64,000 bases of DNA. It comes from Herbidospora cretacea. GTDB taxonomy: Bacteria > Actinomycetota > Actinomycetes > Streptosporangiales > Streptosporangiaceae. Position 1 is the first letter of the stretch. Every line of letters begins with the position of its first letter. Positions 1 through 8,589 of the stretch are shown one piece after another. The position numbers were made by a program, and so were the translations under genes. Location: NCBI RefSeq assembly GCF_001570605.1, contig NZ_BBXG01000002.1, positions 400,472 to 464,471 of the forward strand, given 5' to 3'. Below the pieces are notes generated by a model. That model worked only from the letters and a program-made list of their open reading frames with translations, had not been told where the DNA came from and ran no database searches.

Positions 1-903
1 GGCCGGGTCGAAGCCGTCGGGCCCGAGACCGAGCCGGTGCCAGGTCCCCCGGACGTCCCGCAGGGCGATGCCGTCGGCGCCGTTCGCGACCACCACCAGC
101 CGCTCGGTCACGGCCACGGACATCGACTCCACCGGCTCCTTCGGATCGATGTTGGTCCGGAAGGTGTTCCGCTCGGGATAGGCCCGGAACAGGCGGTCCC
201 GGGTGGCGTCGGAGATCTCCCATGCGGTCGTCCACACCCCGGCCCGGGACTCCTCCACCCGCAGGTGACCCGGGACGATCCGGTAACACGTGGCTCCCCG
301 GCAGGCGTGGGACTCGCCACTGACCCTCTCGTGCTGGATCCACTTGTCCCAGGTGAGCCCGTCACGGGTCCGGTAGACGATCCGGTCGTACCCGTGTCCG
401 TATCCGCCGCTGGTGTGGACGACGATCTCGTCCCCGTCCGACTCGACGGCGTAGGCGGTGTAGGGCCAGTCCCACGGCGCGATGCTCGTCGCCGCCACCG
501 CCAGCACGGTGGGCGGCACGAGCAGGAACACCACCGCCTTGCGCACCGGAACCTGGTGCCGGTAGGCCCACCACGCCACCCAGAGCGCGGGCAGCGCCAG
601 CAGGTCGGCCGGATCGGCGAGCACCACCGACGGCCCCGCGAGGGACGTCAACGCCTCAGAGGCCAGCCACGCACCCGTCGAGGTCGCCTTGACCAGCGTG
701 AACCCGACGCCGGTGACCGCGATCGAGACCACGGCGTTCCGGACCACCAGGTCGAGCAGCGCCGGCAGCAGCACGAGCCCGGCGACATCGCTCAGCTTTC
801 CGGTCACCAACCCGGGCCACGCCTGTTTCAGCACGTGGTCGTTGACGACCAGCACCACCAGGGCCGCCACGGTCAGGGGATGGCCGATCCACGTATGCCG
901 CAC
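1..903 (-). CDS. Membrane protein with extracytoplasmic C-terminal domain (3' end outside window)
   Basis: The minus strand stays open from a stop at 949-951 to the window edge. The chosen start is GTG at 903 (MRHTWIGHPL), because it puts a hydrophobic segment next to the N-terminus; no clear Shine-Dalgarno is visible. Residues about 8-25, 42-70 and 95-135 are hydrophobic and include the motif NDHVLKQAWPG followed by KLSDVAG. A long hydrophilic region follows with a Trp-rich, beta-propeller-like flavour (DGLTWDKW; CRGATCYRIVPG). I recognise the N-terminal motif from uncharacterised actinobacterial membrane proteins but can give no function. The gene is truncated by the window, not by mutation. 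Confidence 0.7.
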   Translation of the reverse strand, partial: MRHTWIGHPLTVAALVVLVVNDHVLKQAWPGLVTGKLSDVAGLVLLPALLDLVVRNAVVSIAVTGVGFTLVKATSTGAWLASEALTSLAGPSVVLADPADLLALPALWVAWWAYRHQVPVRKAVVFLLVPPTVLAVAATSIAPWDWPYTAYAVESDGDEIVVHTSGGYGHGYDRIVYRTRDGLTWDKWIQHERVSGESHACRGATCYRIVPGHLRVEESRAGVWTTAWEISDATRDRLFRAYPERNTFRTNIDPKEPVESMSVAVTERLVVVANGADGIALRDVRGTWHRLGLGPDGFDPA

Positions 904-1032
904 ACCCCAAGAGAAAGCTCTGTGCGCGCCGATGCCGAGAGTCCGTGATCATCTTGGGATCGGATCGTGCGGCCCCCGACGCCACATCACCTGAATGTGA
1001 TGACATCGGTACGTCTTTGTGTATTTGCCGAG

Positions 1033-1048
1033 GTCGGACATTTCCGAC
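1033..1048. promoter_or_regulatory. Inverted repeat upstream of the amino-acid ABC operon
   Basis: GTCGGA-N4-TCCGAC is a perfect 6-bp inverted repeat 42 nt before the lipoprotein start. A second one, CATCAC-N6-GTGATG, lies at 985-1002. Either could be an operator or a small hairpin in the 5' leader. No regulator can be assigned. Confidence 0.3.
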
Positions 1049-1090
1049 ATCATCGGGGGGTTGCACCCGCACGACCCCGGAGGCTCTTTC

Positions 1091-1963
1091 ATGCACCGTT
1101 CCTCGCTTCTTCTGGCGGCCGGTGTGCTCATCCTCGCGACCGCCTGCGCGCCCCAGGAGACGGCCACGCCTCCGGCGGCGGCGCCCAGCGGATCGGCCTC
1201 GGCCGTGGACGCGTGCGCCAAGGAGAGCCTCAAGCTGATCACGCCAGGCAAGCTCACCATCGGGACCGACAAGCCGGCGTACGAGCCGTGGTTCAAGGAC
1301 GACGACCCCGCCAACGGGCAGGGCTTCGAGGGCGCGGTGGCGGCGGCCGTGGCCAAGGGGCTCGGGTTCGCGCCGGGCGAGATCGTGTGGGAGACGGTGC
1401 CGTTCGACTCGTCGTTCGCGCCGGGGCCGAAGAAGTTCGACTTCGACGTCAACCAGATCTCCATCACGCCCGAGCGGGCGAAGGCGGTCGACTTCTCCGA
1501 CGGCTACTACACGGTCAAGCAGGCCGTCGTCTCGCTCGGCGACTCGGAGTTCGCCTCCGCCGCCAACCTCGCGGCCCTCAAGGGCGCGAAGATCGGCGTA
1601 CAGGCCGGCACGACCGCGTTCTCGGCGGTGCGGGAAGTGATCCAGCCCGAGGACGACCCGAGCGTGTTCAACCAGCAGATCGACGCCGTCAACGCGCTGA
1701 AGAACAAGCAGATCGACGCCATCGTGGTCGACCTGCCGACCGCCTTCTACGTCACCGCCGCGCAGGTCGAGGGGTCGAAGATCGTCGGGCAGTTCGCCGC
1801 GTCGGGCGGCGCCCCCGAGGAGTTCGGGCTGCTCTTCGAGAAGGGCAACACCCTCGTGAGCTGTGTCAACAAGGCGCTGGCCGGGCTGAAGTCCTCCGGT
1901 GAGCTGGCCGCGATCGAGAAGCAGTGGCTGACCTCGACCGCGGGCGCGCCCGAACTGTCGTGA
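1091..1963 (+). CDS. Amino-acid ABC transporter substrate-binding lipoprotein
   Basis: This family-3 solute-binding protein captures a polar amino acid outside the membrane for the adjacent permease and ATPase. The ATG at 1091 is chosen because GGAGG lies 7 nt upstream and it gives a lipoprotein signal peptide ending in the lipobox ATAC (MHRSSLLLAAGVL...LATAC), so the mature protein is anchored through a lipidated Cys. The domain shows the usual pattern: LTIGTDKPAYEPWF near the start of the first lobe, DFDVNQISITPERAKAVDFS in the hinge region, and a C-terminal AIEKQWL. The 290-aa length is normal. It is first in a three-gene operon whose stops and starts overlap (GTGA, then ATGA). The exact substrate is not readable from sequence. 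Confidence 0.9.
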   Translation: MHRSSLLLAAGVLILATACAPQETATPPAAAPSGSASAVDACAKESLKLITPGKLTIGTDKPAYEPWFKDDDPANGQGFEGAVAAAVAKGLGFAPGEIVWETVPFDSSFAPGPKKFDFDVNQISITPERAKAVDFSDGYYTVKQAVVSLGDSEFASAANLAALKGAKIGVQAGTTAFSAVREVIQPEDDPSVFNQQIDAVNALKNKQIDAIVVDLPTAFYVTAAQVEGSKIVGQFAASGGAPEEFGLLFEKGNTLVSCVNKALAGLKSSGELAAIEKQWLTSTAGAPELS

Positions 1964-2808
1964 CGACCACCTGGGTCAAGAGCGACCGCCAGAAGGAGCG
2001 CGAGAAACTCCTCAAGGCCCAGGGGCGGCGGTCGCTGTCGGCGGCGACGCTCTCGACCGTGGTCGTCATCGTGGTCATCGTGGTGGGGCTGCTCGCCTCG
2101 CCGGGGTGGCCGCGCGTGCGGGAGCTGTTCTTCAACTGGGACGCCTTCGTCACGTCGCTGCCCGACGTGCTCCGGGGCTTCCTGCTGAACGTGGCGATCT
2201 TCATGGTGGCCGAGCCGATCGTCCTGGTGCTCGGGCTCGGGGTGGCGCTGGTGCGCGGGTTGCGGTCGCCGGTGTTCTTCCCGCTGCGGGCGCTGGCCGT
2301 GCTCTACACCGATGTCTTCCGCGGCATCCCGACCATCCTGCTGGTCTACCTGGTCGGGTTCGGCATCCCCGCGCTCCAGCTCCAGGGCACGCCGAGCGAT
2401 CCGGTCGTGCTCGGCACGATCGCGCTGATCCTGTCGTACACCGCCTACGTCGCCGAGGTGTTCCGATCCGGGATCGACTCCATCCACCCGAGTCAGCGGT
2501 CCGCCGCGCGGTCGCTCGGGCTGTCGCACGGGCAGACGATGCGGTACGTCGTCGTCCCGCAGGCCGTCCGCCGGGTGGTTCCACCGTTGCTGAACGACTT
2601 CGCCTCGCTCCAGAAGGACACCGCGCTCGTGGCCGCGCTCGGCCCGCTCGAAGCGCTGCGGCAGGCGCAGATCCACGTGGCCAGCCTCTTCAACTACACC
2701 CCCTACCTCGTCGCCGCGCTGCTGTTCGTGGCGCTGACGGTGCCGATGGCCCGTTTCGCCGACCACCTGGCCGCCCGCGCGGCACGTCAGCGCGGAGGCG
2801 CGTCATGA
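1960..2808 (+). CDS. Amino-acid ABC transporter permease
   Basis: This is an inner-membrane permease of the HisM/GlnP type for polar amino acids. The GTG at 1960 overlaps the stop of the binding-protein gene as GTGA, which fixes the start and implies translational coupling. One N-terminal membrane segment (residues about 28-48) is followed by the family domain. The coupling motif that contacts the ATPase reads SGIDSIHPSQRSAARSLGLS and is well conserved. The C-terminus is Arg-rich (RAARQRGG). Length is 282 aa. It should homodimerise or pair with itself, as only one permease gene is present. Confidence 0.9.
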   Translation: MTTTWVKSDRQKEREKLLKAQGRRSLSAATLSTVVVIVVIVVGLLASPGWPRVRELFFNWDAFVTSLPDVLRGFLLNVAIFMVAEPIVLVLGLGVALVRGLRSPVFFPLRALAVLYTDVFRGIPTILLVYLVGFGIPALQLQGTPSDPVVLGTIALILSYTAYVAEVFRSGIDSIHPSQRSAARSLGLSHGQTMRYVVVPQAVRRVVPPLLNDFASLQKDTALVAALGPLEALRQAQIHVASLFNYTPYLVAALLFVALTVPMARFADHLAARAARQRGGAS

Positions 2809-3530
2809 CCCTCCTCACGATCGACGGGGTCTGGAAGCGGTACGGCGACCACGACGTCCTCAAGGGCGTCGACCTCACCGTCGACACCCACGAGGTCGTC
2901 TGCCTCATCGGGGCCTCCGGCTCGGGGAAGTCGACCCTGCTGCGCTGCGTGAACCTGCTGGAGACCGTCGACGACGGCGCGATCACCCTCGACGGTGTCG
3001 AGATCACCGACGTCCGGGCCGACGCCGACGACGTGCGGAAGCGGATCGGGATCGTCTTCCAGGCCTACAACCTGTTCCCGCACATGACCGTGCTCGACAA
3101 CATCACCCTCGCGCCCCGCAAGGTGCACGGCGTCGGCCGGGCGAAGGCCGAGGAGCAGGCGGTGGAGCTCCTCACCCGGTTCGGGCTGGAGTCCAAGGCG
3201 CGCGACTACCCCGACCGGCTGTCCGGCGGCCAGCAGCAGCGGGTGGCGATCATCCGGGCCATCGCGACGCAGCCCCGGCTGCTGCTGCTCGACGAGGTGA
3301 CCTCGGCGCTCGACCCGACGCTGGTCAACGAGGTGCTCGGGGTGATCCGCGAGCTCAAGCAGTCGGGCATGACGATGATCCTGGCCACCCACGAGATGGG
3401 CTTCGCCCGCGACATCGCCGACACGGTCTGCTTCCTGGCCGACGGGGTGCTGCTGGAGCGCGGGCACCCCGACCAGATCTTCGGGGCGCCGCAGCATCCG
3501 CGCACCCGGGAGTTCCTGTCGCGCACGTGA
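2805..3530 (+). CDS. Amino-acid ABC transporter ATP-binding protein
   Basis: This cytoplasmic ATPase energises the importer encoded by the two preceding genes. The ATG at 2805 overlaps the permease stop as ATGA, and GGAGG lies just upstream. Walker A is GASGSGKST, the Q-loop follows in VFQAYNLFPH, the signature is LSGGQQQR, Walker B is LLLLDEVTSALD and the switch histidine is in ATHEMGF. At 241 aa it is the standard GlnQ/HisP length with no extra domain. A GC-rich hairpin directly after the stop probably ends the operon. Confidence 0.93.
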   Translation: MTLLTIDGVWKRYGDHDVLKGVDLTVDTHEVVCLIGASGSGKSTLLRCVNLLETVDDGAITLDGVEITDVRADADDVRKRIGIVFQAYNLFPHMTVLDNITLAPRKVHGVGRAKAEEQAVELLTRFGLESKARDYPDRLSGGQQQRVAIIRAIATQPRLLLLDEVTSALDPTLVNEVLGVIRELKQSGMTMILATHEMGFARDIADTVCFLADGVLLERGHPDQIFGAPQHPRTREFLSRT

Positions 3531-3561
3531 CCGGATCGGTCCGGCCCGGGACCCGATCCGG
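3531..3561 (+). terminator. Hairpin terminator of the amino-acid ABC operon
   Basis: CCGGATCGG at 3531-3539 pairs with CCGATCCGG at 3553-3561 immediately after the ATPase stop codon. There is no T-run, as is common for actinobacterial terminators. Confidence 0.6.
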
Positions 3562-3600
3562 CCTGTTCTCCAGGCGTTCGGCGAGGTCAGACTCAGAGGC

Positions 3601-4128
3601 ATGAGCCGAGCGCTGATCGTCATCGATGTCCAGGAATCCTTCCGCGCCCGCCCCGAGTGGGACCGGATCGGCAACCCCAAGATCGCCGAACCGGTCAACC
3701 GGCTGGTCCGGGCCGCCCGGTCGAGAGGTGACCGGGTCGTCTGGGTGCTGCACGCCGAAGAGGGCAGCGGCGGTGTGTTCGACCCCGCGTCCGGCCACGT
3801 GAGGTTCCTGGCCGAGCTCGACGAGCCGGTGGCCGGGGAGCCGATCCTGTACAAGTCCTCCCACAACGCGTTCACCACGACCAACCTCCAGCAGCGGCTC
3901 GTCGAGGCCGGGGTGCGGGAGCTGGTGGTGTGCGGGATCCGTACCGAGCAGTGCGTGGAGACCACCGCCCGGGTGGCCAGTGACCTGGGCTATCAGGTCG
4001 TCTTCGTGACCGAGGCGACCACCACCGAGGGCGTCGGCGGCTTCACCGCCGAGGAGATCACGGCCCGCACCGAGGCCGTGCTCCGCGACCGCTTCGCCCG
4101 CATCGCGACGGTGGCCGAACTGGAATGA
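3601..4128 (+). CDS. Isochorismatase-family cysteine hydrolase
   Basis: This is a 175-aa alpha/beta hydrolase of the isochorismatase/nicotinamidase superfamily. The catalytic triad is visible: Asp9 in LIVIDVQESF, Lys85 in YKSSHNAF and Cys118 in GIRTEQCVET. Substrates in the family include isochorismate, nicotinamide and carbamoylated amines, and the sequence does not say which applies. The gene ends four bases into the next gene (ATGA), so it is co-translated with a GlxA-type regulator. That pairing is common and suggests the regulator controls this enzyme or its pathway. Confidence 0.85.
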   Translation: MSRALIVIDVQESFRARPEWDRIGNPKIAEPVNRLVRAARSRGDRVVWVLHAEEGSGGVFDPASGHVRFLAELDEPVAGEPILYKSSHNAFTTTNLQQRLVEAGVRELVVCGIRTEQCVETTARVASDLGYQVVFVTEATTTEGVGGFTAEEITARTEAVLRDRFARIATVAELE

Positions 4129-5009
4129 CACTGGTCGTCTTCGCCCTGGTCGACGGGGTGCACCTGCTCGATCTGGCCGGTCCGGCGCAGGTGTTCGACA
4201 CGGCGGGCTACCGCCTGGCCTACGTCGCCGACCGGCCGCAGGTCATGAGCGCCCAAGGGCTGCCGGTGGTGGCGGGCCAGGTCTGGCCGTCGCCGTCCCC
4301 CGGCGACCTGGTGCTGGTGCCCGGCTGGCGCGGCGAGAGAGCTCTGTCCGAGGAACTGCTCGCCCGGCTCAGACGCCACCACGACAGCGGCGGCGTGGTG
4401 GCGAGCGTCTGCTCCGGAGCCCGTGCGCTCGGCGCGGCCGGTCTGCTCGACGGCCGCCGCTGCACCACCCACCACGAGCTCCAGGACGACCTGGCCCGCC
4501 GCTTCCGCCGGGCGACGGTCGTGAAGGACGTGCTGTTCACCGTCGACGACCGGGTGATGACCTCCGCCGGCATCGCCAGCGGCGTCGACCTCGCCCTGCA
4601 CGTCGTGGCCACCCGCGAGGGCCCGGCCAGAGCCGCCCAGGTGGCCCGCGAGATGGTCGTCTACGCCCGCCGCAACGGCACGGAGCCGCAGGCCAGCGCC
4701 ATGCTCAGGCACCGCGACCACCTCGACGACACCGTCCACCAGGTCCAGGACCTGATCGACGCCCGCTTCACCGAACCCCTGCCGCTGACCCGGCTCGCCC
4801 TGGCGGCGGGCGTCAGCGAACGCACCCTGACCAGGCTCTTCACCCGCGCGACCGGCCTCACCCCGCTCCGCTACCAGCAGTCGCTCCGGCTGGAGCACGC
4901 CGAACACCTCATCGGCCACGGCACGACGGTCGAGGCGGCGGCCCGGGAGGCGGGCTTCGACGACGCCCGGATGCTGCGCCGGCTCAGGGCTCGATCAGGC
5001 CGGCCCTGA
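4125..5009 (+). CDS. GlxA-type transcriptional regulator (DJ-1/PfpI + AraC HTH)
   Basis: This 294-aa regulator has an N-terminal DJ-1/PfpI-like domain (residues about 1-170) and a C-terminal AraC/XylS pair of helix-turn-helices (about 200-294; LTRLALAAGVSERTLTRLFT, then TVEAAAREAGFDDARMLRR). Cys96 in ASVCSGARALG sits at the nucleophile elbow position of DJ-1 proteins. In this family the domain usually senses a ligand rather than acting as an amidase. It is co-translated with the upstream hydrolase (ATGA). Its last 26 nt overlap the end of the convergent response-regulator gene. Confidence 0.87.
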   Translation: MTLVVFALVDGVHLLDLAGPAQVFDTAGYRLAYVADRPQVMSAQGLPVVAGQVWPSPSPGDLVLVPGWRGERALSEELLARLRRHHDSGGVVASVCSGARALGAAGLLDGRRCTTHHELQDDLARRFRRATVVKDVLFTVDDRVMTSAGIASGVDLALHVVATREGPARAAQVAREMVVYARRNGTEPQASAMLRHRDHLDDTVHQVQDLIDARFTEPLPLTRLALAAGVSERTLTRLFTRATGLTPLRYQQSLRLEHAEHLIGHGTTVEAAAREAGFDDARMLRRLRARSGRP

Positions 5010-5628
5010 TCGCGTAGCGGGTCAGGTCGAGCCGGTCGCTCATGCCGAGTTTGGCCAGGATGTTGGCGCGGTGGCGGTCGACCGTCTTCGGGCTGATGAA
5101 CAGGGTCTCGGCGATGGCCTTGGTCGAGTTGCCCTCGGCGATCAGCTTGACGATCTCCTCCTCGCGCGGGGTCAGTATCTGGTCGGGCAGCGGGTCGCCC
5201 TGGCGGTGGCGGCGCAGGTAGTCGCGGATCAGCGCGGTGACCGCGCCCGGGTAGAGGAACGGCTCGCCGCGCACCGCCGCCCGGCACGCCTCGATGAGGT
5301 CGCGGTCGGCGACCGACTTCAGCACGTATCCCGACGCGCCCGCCTTCAGCGACTCGAAGAAGTACTGCTCGTTGTCGTACATCGAAAGGATCAGGATGCG
5401 GATCTCCGGGCGGCGCCTGGAGATCTCCCTGGCGGCCTGGAGGCCGGTCATGCGGGGCATCGCGATGTCGAGGATGGCCAGGTCGACGCTCGCGTCGCGG
5501 CAGGCCTCGACCGCCTCGGCCCCGTCGGCGGCCTCGGCGACGACCTCCAGGTCGGGTTCGGCGTCGAGGATCAGGCGCACCCCCCGCCGGACCAGCGCGT
5601 GGTCGTCGGCCAGCAGGATGCGGGTCAT
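4984..5628 (-). CDS. NarL/FixJ-type response regulator
   Basis: This is a 214-aa DNA-binding response regulator. The receiver domain begins MTRILLADDHALVRRG, with the acidic pocket DD at residues 8-9, the phospho-acceptor Asp in LAILDIAMPRMTG and Lys in VLKSV. The C-terminal LuxR-type HTH reads LTPREEEIVKLIAEGNSTKA. The ATG at 5628 overlaps the stop of the upstream kinase gene (ATGA), so the two proteins are made together and form a two-component system. The target genes are not known. Confidence 0.93.
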   Translation of the reverse strand: MTRILLADDHALVRRGVRLILDAEPDLEVVAEAADGAEAVEACRDASVDLAILDIAMPRMTGLQAAREISRRRPEIRILILSMYDNEQYFFESLKAGASGYVLKSVADRDLIEACRAAVRGEPFLYPGAVTALIRDYLRRHRQGDPLPDQILTPREEEIVKLIAEGNSTKAIAETLFISPKTVDRHRANILAKLGMSDRLDLTRYAIRAGLIEP

Positions 5629-6554
5629 CTGATCACTCCGGGAATCGTCAGCCTGATCTCGGTCCCCCGCTCCGAGGCGACCCTGAGACGGGCGCCGATC
5701 AGCAGCGCCCGTTCCTGCATACCCCGCATTCCGGCCCCTTCGGCGCGGACGCCGCCGATTCCGTCGTCGGCGATCGTCAGCACCAGGTCCCGGCCGGAGG
5801 GCCGGAGCGAGAGCTCCACCTTCGTGGCGTTCGCGTGCCGCACCACGTTGGTCAGGCTCTCCTGCGCGATCCGGTAGATGACCAGTTCGGCCTCCGGGGA
5901 GAGCGGCGGCAGGGGGTCGATCCGCCGGGTGACCTCCACGGCCGGGGCGATGTCGGCGGTCAGCGCGGTCAGCGCGCTGTGCAGGCCGAGGTCCTCCAGC
6001 ACGCCGGGACGCAGCCGCCGCGCCACCTGCCGGACCTCGTCGAGGCTGCCCCGGATGGCGTCCCTGACCAGGTCGAGCTCCTCGGCCAGGTCGTCGGGGG
6101 CGCGGTCGACCGCCCGTTTCAGGCCTAGCAGCGCGACGGTCAGGCTCTGGCCGATCTCGTCGTGCAGTTCGCGGGCGATGCGCTGGCGTTCGCCCTCCTG
6201 GGCGGCGAGGGCGTGCGCGCTGGCGGAGGTGCGCTCGTGTTCCAGGCGCTCCAGCATCGTGTTGAAGCTGTCGATCAGGTGGGTCAGGTCGCCGTTGCCC
6301 CGGTCGACCGCGCGGTCGTGGGTGTGCAGGTCGACGCGGTGCATGAGGTCGGTGAGGGTGGTCAGCGGTGCGAGGCTGGTGCGCAGCAGCAGCGCGTTGG
6401 TCACCAGGATGATGGCCAGCCCGGCGCCCAGGACGAGGATCTCGCGGAGCAGGACCGGTGAGGACACCGTGGCCGGAGACAGCGCCAGCGCGAGGGTGCC
6501 GACGGTGAAGACCGCACCGTTGATCACGCACAGTCGCCAGAACAAGGGTCCCAT
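5625..6554 (-). CDS. NarL-family sensor histidine kinase
   Basis: This is a 309-aa membrane sensor kinase. Two transmembrane segments (residues about 8-25 and 36-57) flank a very short extracytoplasmic loop, so it probably senses within or near the membrane. A HAMP-like linker follows, then a HisKA_3 domain with the phospho-acceptor in ARELHDEIGQSL and a HATPase with AQESLTNVVRHANA and DDGIGG. The start at 6554 (MGPLFWRLC) is preferred because the upstream ATG at 6590 has no Shine-Dalgarno. The cognate regulator is co-translated downstream. Confidence 0.87.
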   Translation of the reverse strand: MGPLFWRLCVINGAVFTVGTLALALSPATVSSPVLLREILVLGAGLAIILVTNALLLRTSLAPLTTLTDLMHRVDLHTHDRAVDRGNGDLTHLIDSFNTMLERLEHERTSASAHALAAQEGERQRIARELHDEIGQSLTVALLGLKRAVDRAPDDLAEELDLVRDAIRGSLDEVRQVARRLRPGVLEDLGLHSALTALTADIAPAVEVTRRIDPLPPLSPEAELVIYRIAQESLTNVVRHANATKVELSLRPSGRDLVLTIADDGIGGVRAEGAGMRGMQERALLIGARLRVASERGTEIRLTIPGVIR

Positions 6555-6688
6555 GTTCCCAGATTGGCAATCTTCGCCTGGTCTGTCCATGCAGGATGTG
6601 CGTCACCCAAGATGGGTGTCAGCCCCCATAGCCGGACAAAAGACCAATAGGCAGACTGAAGGAGTTCCCAATCCGGAGGTGACAGGCC

Positions 6689-7180
6689 GTGACCGAAACC
6701 TACGCGACCTACCGTCCGGCGCGAGTGGATGGTGACATGCAAGCGCGCGACATCGCCGCGACCCTGCCGACCGTGACGTCGACCGACTCGGTCGTCCGCG
6801 CGGTCCGGATCATGGTCCTGAACCGGCTCCCCGGCCTGATCGTGGTCGACGGGCACGGCCGGCCCTGGACGGTGCTGCCGGGCACCCAGGTGCTCCGGCT
6901 GGCGATACCGCTGAGCATCCACGAGGACCCCGCCCTGGCGCGGACGCTGGATGAGATTCACGCCGATGTGTTCTGGCAGGAGATCGGCAACCTGACCGTG
7001 GGCGACTGCCTGCCCAAACCCGTGGCCCGACCCGTGACCGTCCCGATGGGGGCGACCCTGCTGGAGATCTCCGCGCTGATGGCGCGGGCCCGCAGCCCGT
7101 TGGTGGCGGTGGTCCGCGACGACGGCACACTGCATGGCGCGATCACGCTCGAACGACTGCTGATCAGCCTGTCCATCTGA
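6689..7180 (+). CDS. Tandem CBS-domain protein
   Basis: This is a 163-aa soluble protein made of two CBS motifs. The first is [22 protein letters not shown] and the second [20 protein letters not shown], ending GAITLERLL. Such modules bind adenosine nucleotides and often gate transporters. The GTG start has GGAGG 8 nt upstream. The next gene encodes an ArsB/NhaD-like transporter, so a regulatory role on that transporter is plausible but inferred from position only. A strong hairpin lies between the two genes. Confidence 0.82.
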   Translation: MTETYATYRPARVDGDMQARDIAATLPTVTSTDSVVRAVRIMVLNRLPGLIVVDGHGRPWTVLPGTQVLRLAIPLSIHEDPALARTLDEIHADVFWQEIGNLTVGDCLPKPVARPVTVPMGATLLEISALMARARSPLVAVVRDDGTLHGAITLERLLISLSI

Positions 7181-7198
7181 GGCCTGACCTTTTCTGAC

Positions 7199-7247
7199 TT
7201 GGGCGCCGGCGGCCGCGACTGTGCGGGCGGTCCCCGCCGGCGCCCAA
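7199..7247 (+). terminator. 14-bp perfect stem between CBS and transporter genes
   Basis: TTGGGCGCCGGCGG at 7199-7212 is perfectly complementary to 7234-7247, with a 21-nt loop. It begins 18 nt after the CBS stop and lies just before the transporter leader. It may be a terminator or an attenuator; there is no T-run. Confidence 0.5.
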
Positions 7248-7276
7248 CCCCTCACCTGCTCGGAGGTCGTTTTCGC

Positions 7277-7309
7277 ATGCCCACGCTTCGATGGGTCAGG
7301 CCAGGATGA
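7277..7309 (+). CDS. Possible 10-aa leader peptide coupled to the transporter
   Basis: The only good Shine-Dalgarno in this leader (GGAGG, 7262-7266) is spaced 10 nt from ATG 7277. That ATG opens the peptide MPTLRWVRPG, whose TGA overlaps ATG 7306 of the transporter as ATGA. Translation of the transporter may therefore depend on reading this peptide. The codons are ordinary and no obvious stalling sequence is visible. It could be chance. Confidence 0.4.
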   Translation: MPTLRWVRPG

Positions 7310-8589
7310 GTGCGATCCTCGCCGTCGGCGTGTTCGTGATCGCGTTCTTCTTCATCGCCACGGAGAAGGCGAACAAGGTCAAAGTCGTTCTCATCGCCGC
7401 CGGGGTCATGACCGTCCTCGGTTTCGCGCCCGGAGCGGAAGTGTTCTTCTCCGAGCACTCCGGCGTCGACTGGAACGTCATCTTCCTGCTGCTCGGCATG
7501 ATGGTCATCGTCGGAGTGGTCAAACAGACCGGTCTGTTCGACTACCTGGCCATCTGGGCGGCGAAACGCTCGATGGGCCGGCCCTACCGGCTGATGGTGA
7601 TGCTGATGGCCATCACGGCCGTCGCCTCGCCGTTCCTCGACAACGTCACCACGATCATGCTGGTCGCCCCGGTCACGGTGATGGTCTGCCAGCGGCTGCG
7701 GATCCCCGCGCAGCCCTATCTGATCGCCGAGATCATGGCCTCGAACATCGGCGGCGCGGCCACCCTGATCGGCGACCCGCCCAACATCATCATCGGCAGC
7801 CGCGCGGGCCTGACCTTCAACGACTTCCTCATCCACATGGCCCCGGCCGTCGTCGTCATCTTCGCGGCGTTCGTGCTGCTCACCTACCCGCTGTTCCGCA
7901 AGTCCTTCGAATACCACCCCGAGCACGTCGCGGCCGTCATGGCCCTCCAGGAGAAACGCGCCATCACCGACAAGGGGCTGCTGGTCAAGTCGCTGATCGT
8001 GATGGGCGGCGTGGTCGTCGCCTTCGGCCTGCACGCGGTCGTGCACGTCCAGCCGTCGATCATCGCGCTCGTGGGCGCCGGCGTCATGCTGCTGGTCACC
8101 AAGGTCGACCTGTCCGACGTGCTCAAAGAGGTCGAATGGCCCACGCTGGTCTTCTTCATGGGCCTGTTCGTGATGGTCGCCGGCCTCACCCACACCGGGG
8201 CGATCCGGGCGATCGGCGAGTGGACCGTCGACCTGTTCGGCCAGAACCACTTCGCCGCCGCCACGTCACTGCTGTTCGGCTCGGCCGTGCTCGGGGCGTT
8301 CTTCGACAACATCCCGTACGTCGCCACGATGGCCCCCGTCGTCGAGGGCATGGCCGCCGCCGCCCCCGACCCGCAGACCTCGCAGGCCCTCTGGTGGTCG
8401 TTCGCCTTCGGCGCCGACTTCGGGGGCAACGGCACGGCCGTCGCGGCCAGCGCCAACGTGGTCGCCATCGGCATCGCCGCCCGGACCGGTAACCCGATCT
8501 CCTTCTGGCAGTTCACCCGCTACGGCATCGTGGTCACGCTGCTCAGCACGACCATGGCCTGGGCGTACATCTGGCTGCGTTACTTCTGA
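7306..8589 (+). CDS. ArsB/NhaD-like (IT superfamily) ion transporter
   Basis: This is a polytopic membrane protein of about 427 aa with 11-12 hydrophobic segments, in the ion-transporter superfamily that includes ArsB, NhaD and the OCA2/P-protein. Diagnostic motifs are FLDNVTTIMLVAPVT and GGAATLIGDPPNIIIGS in the first half, and the repeat FFDNIPYVATMAP with GADFGGNGTAVAASANV in the second half. The two halves form the usual inverted repeat. The substrate (arsenite, Na+/H+ or a dicarboxylate) cannot be read. The start at 7306 is favoured by overlap with a short leader ORF; ATG 7291 is the alternative. It ends in a 10-nt convergent overlap with the phytase-like gene. Confidence 0.85.
   Translation: MSAILAVGVFVIAFFFIATEKANKVKVVLIAAGVMTVLGFAPGAEVFFSEHSGVDWNVIFLLLGMMVIVGVVKQTGLFDYLAIWAAKRSMGRPYRLMVMLMAITAVASPFLDNVTTIMLVAPVTVMVCQRLRIPAQPYLIAEIMASNIGGAATLIGDPPNIIIGSRAGLTFNDFLIHMAPAVVVIFAAFVLLTYPLFRKSFEYHPEHVAAVMALQEKRAITDKGLLVKSLIVMGGVVVAFGLHAVVHVQPSIIALVGAGVMLLVTKVDLSDVLKEVEWPTLVFFMGLFVMVAGLTHTGAIRAIGEWTVDLFGQNHFAAATSLLFGSAVLGAFFDNIPYVATMAPVVEGMAAAAPDPQTSQALWWSFAFGADFGGNGTAVAASANVVAIGIAARTGNPISFWQFTRYGIVVTLLSTTMAWAYIWLRYF

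Noticed and set aside
37..948. A 303-codon plus-strand frame at the window start
   Set aside because: It is antisense to the membrane-protein gene, which has hydrophobic segments and a recognised N-terminal motif.
7221..8492. A 423-codon plus-strand frame over the transporter
   Set aside because: It is an out-of-frame shadow, Arg/Gly-rich, with no membrane segments where the true frame has 11-12.
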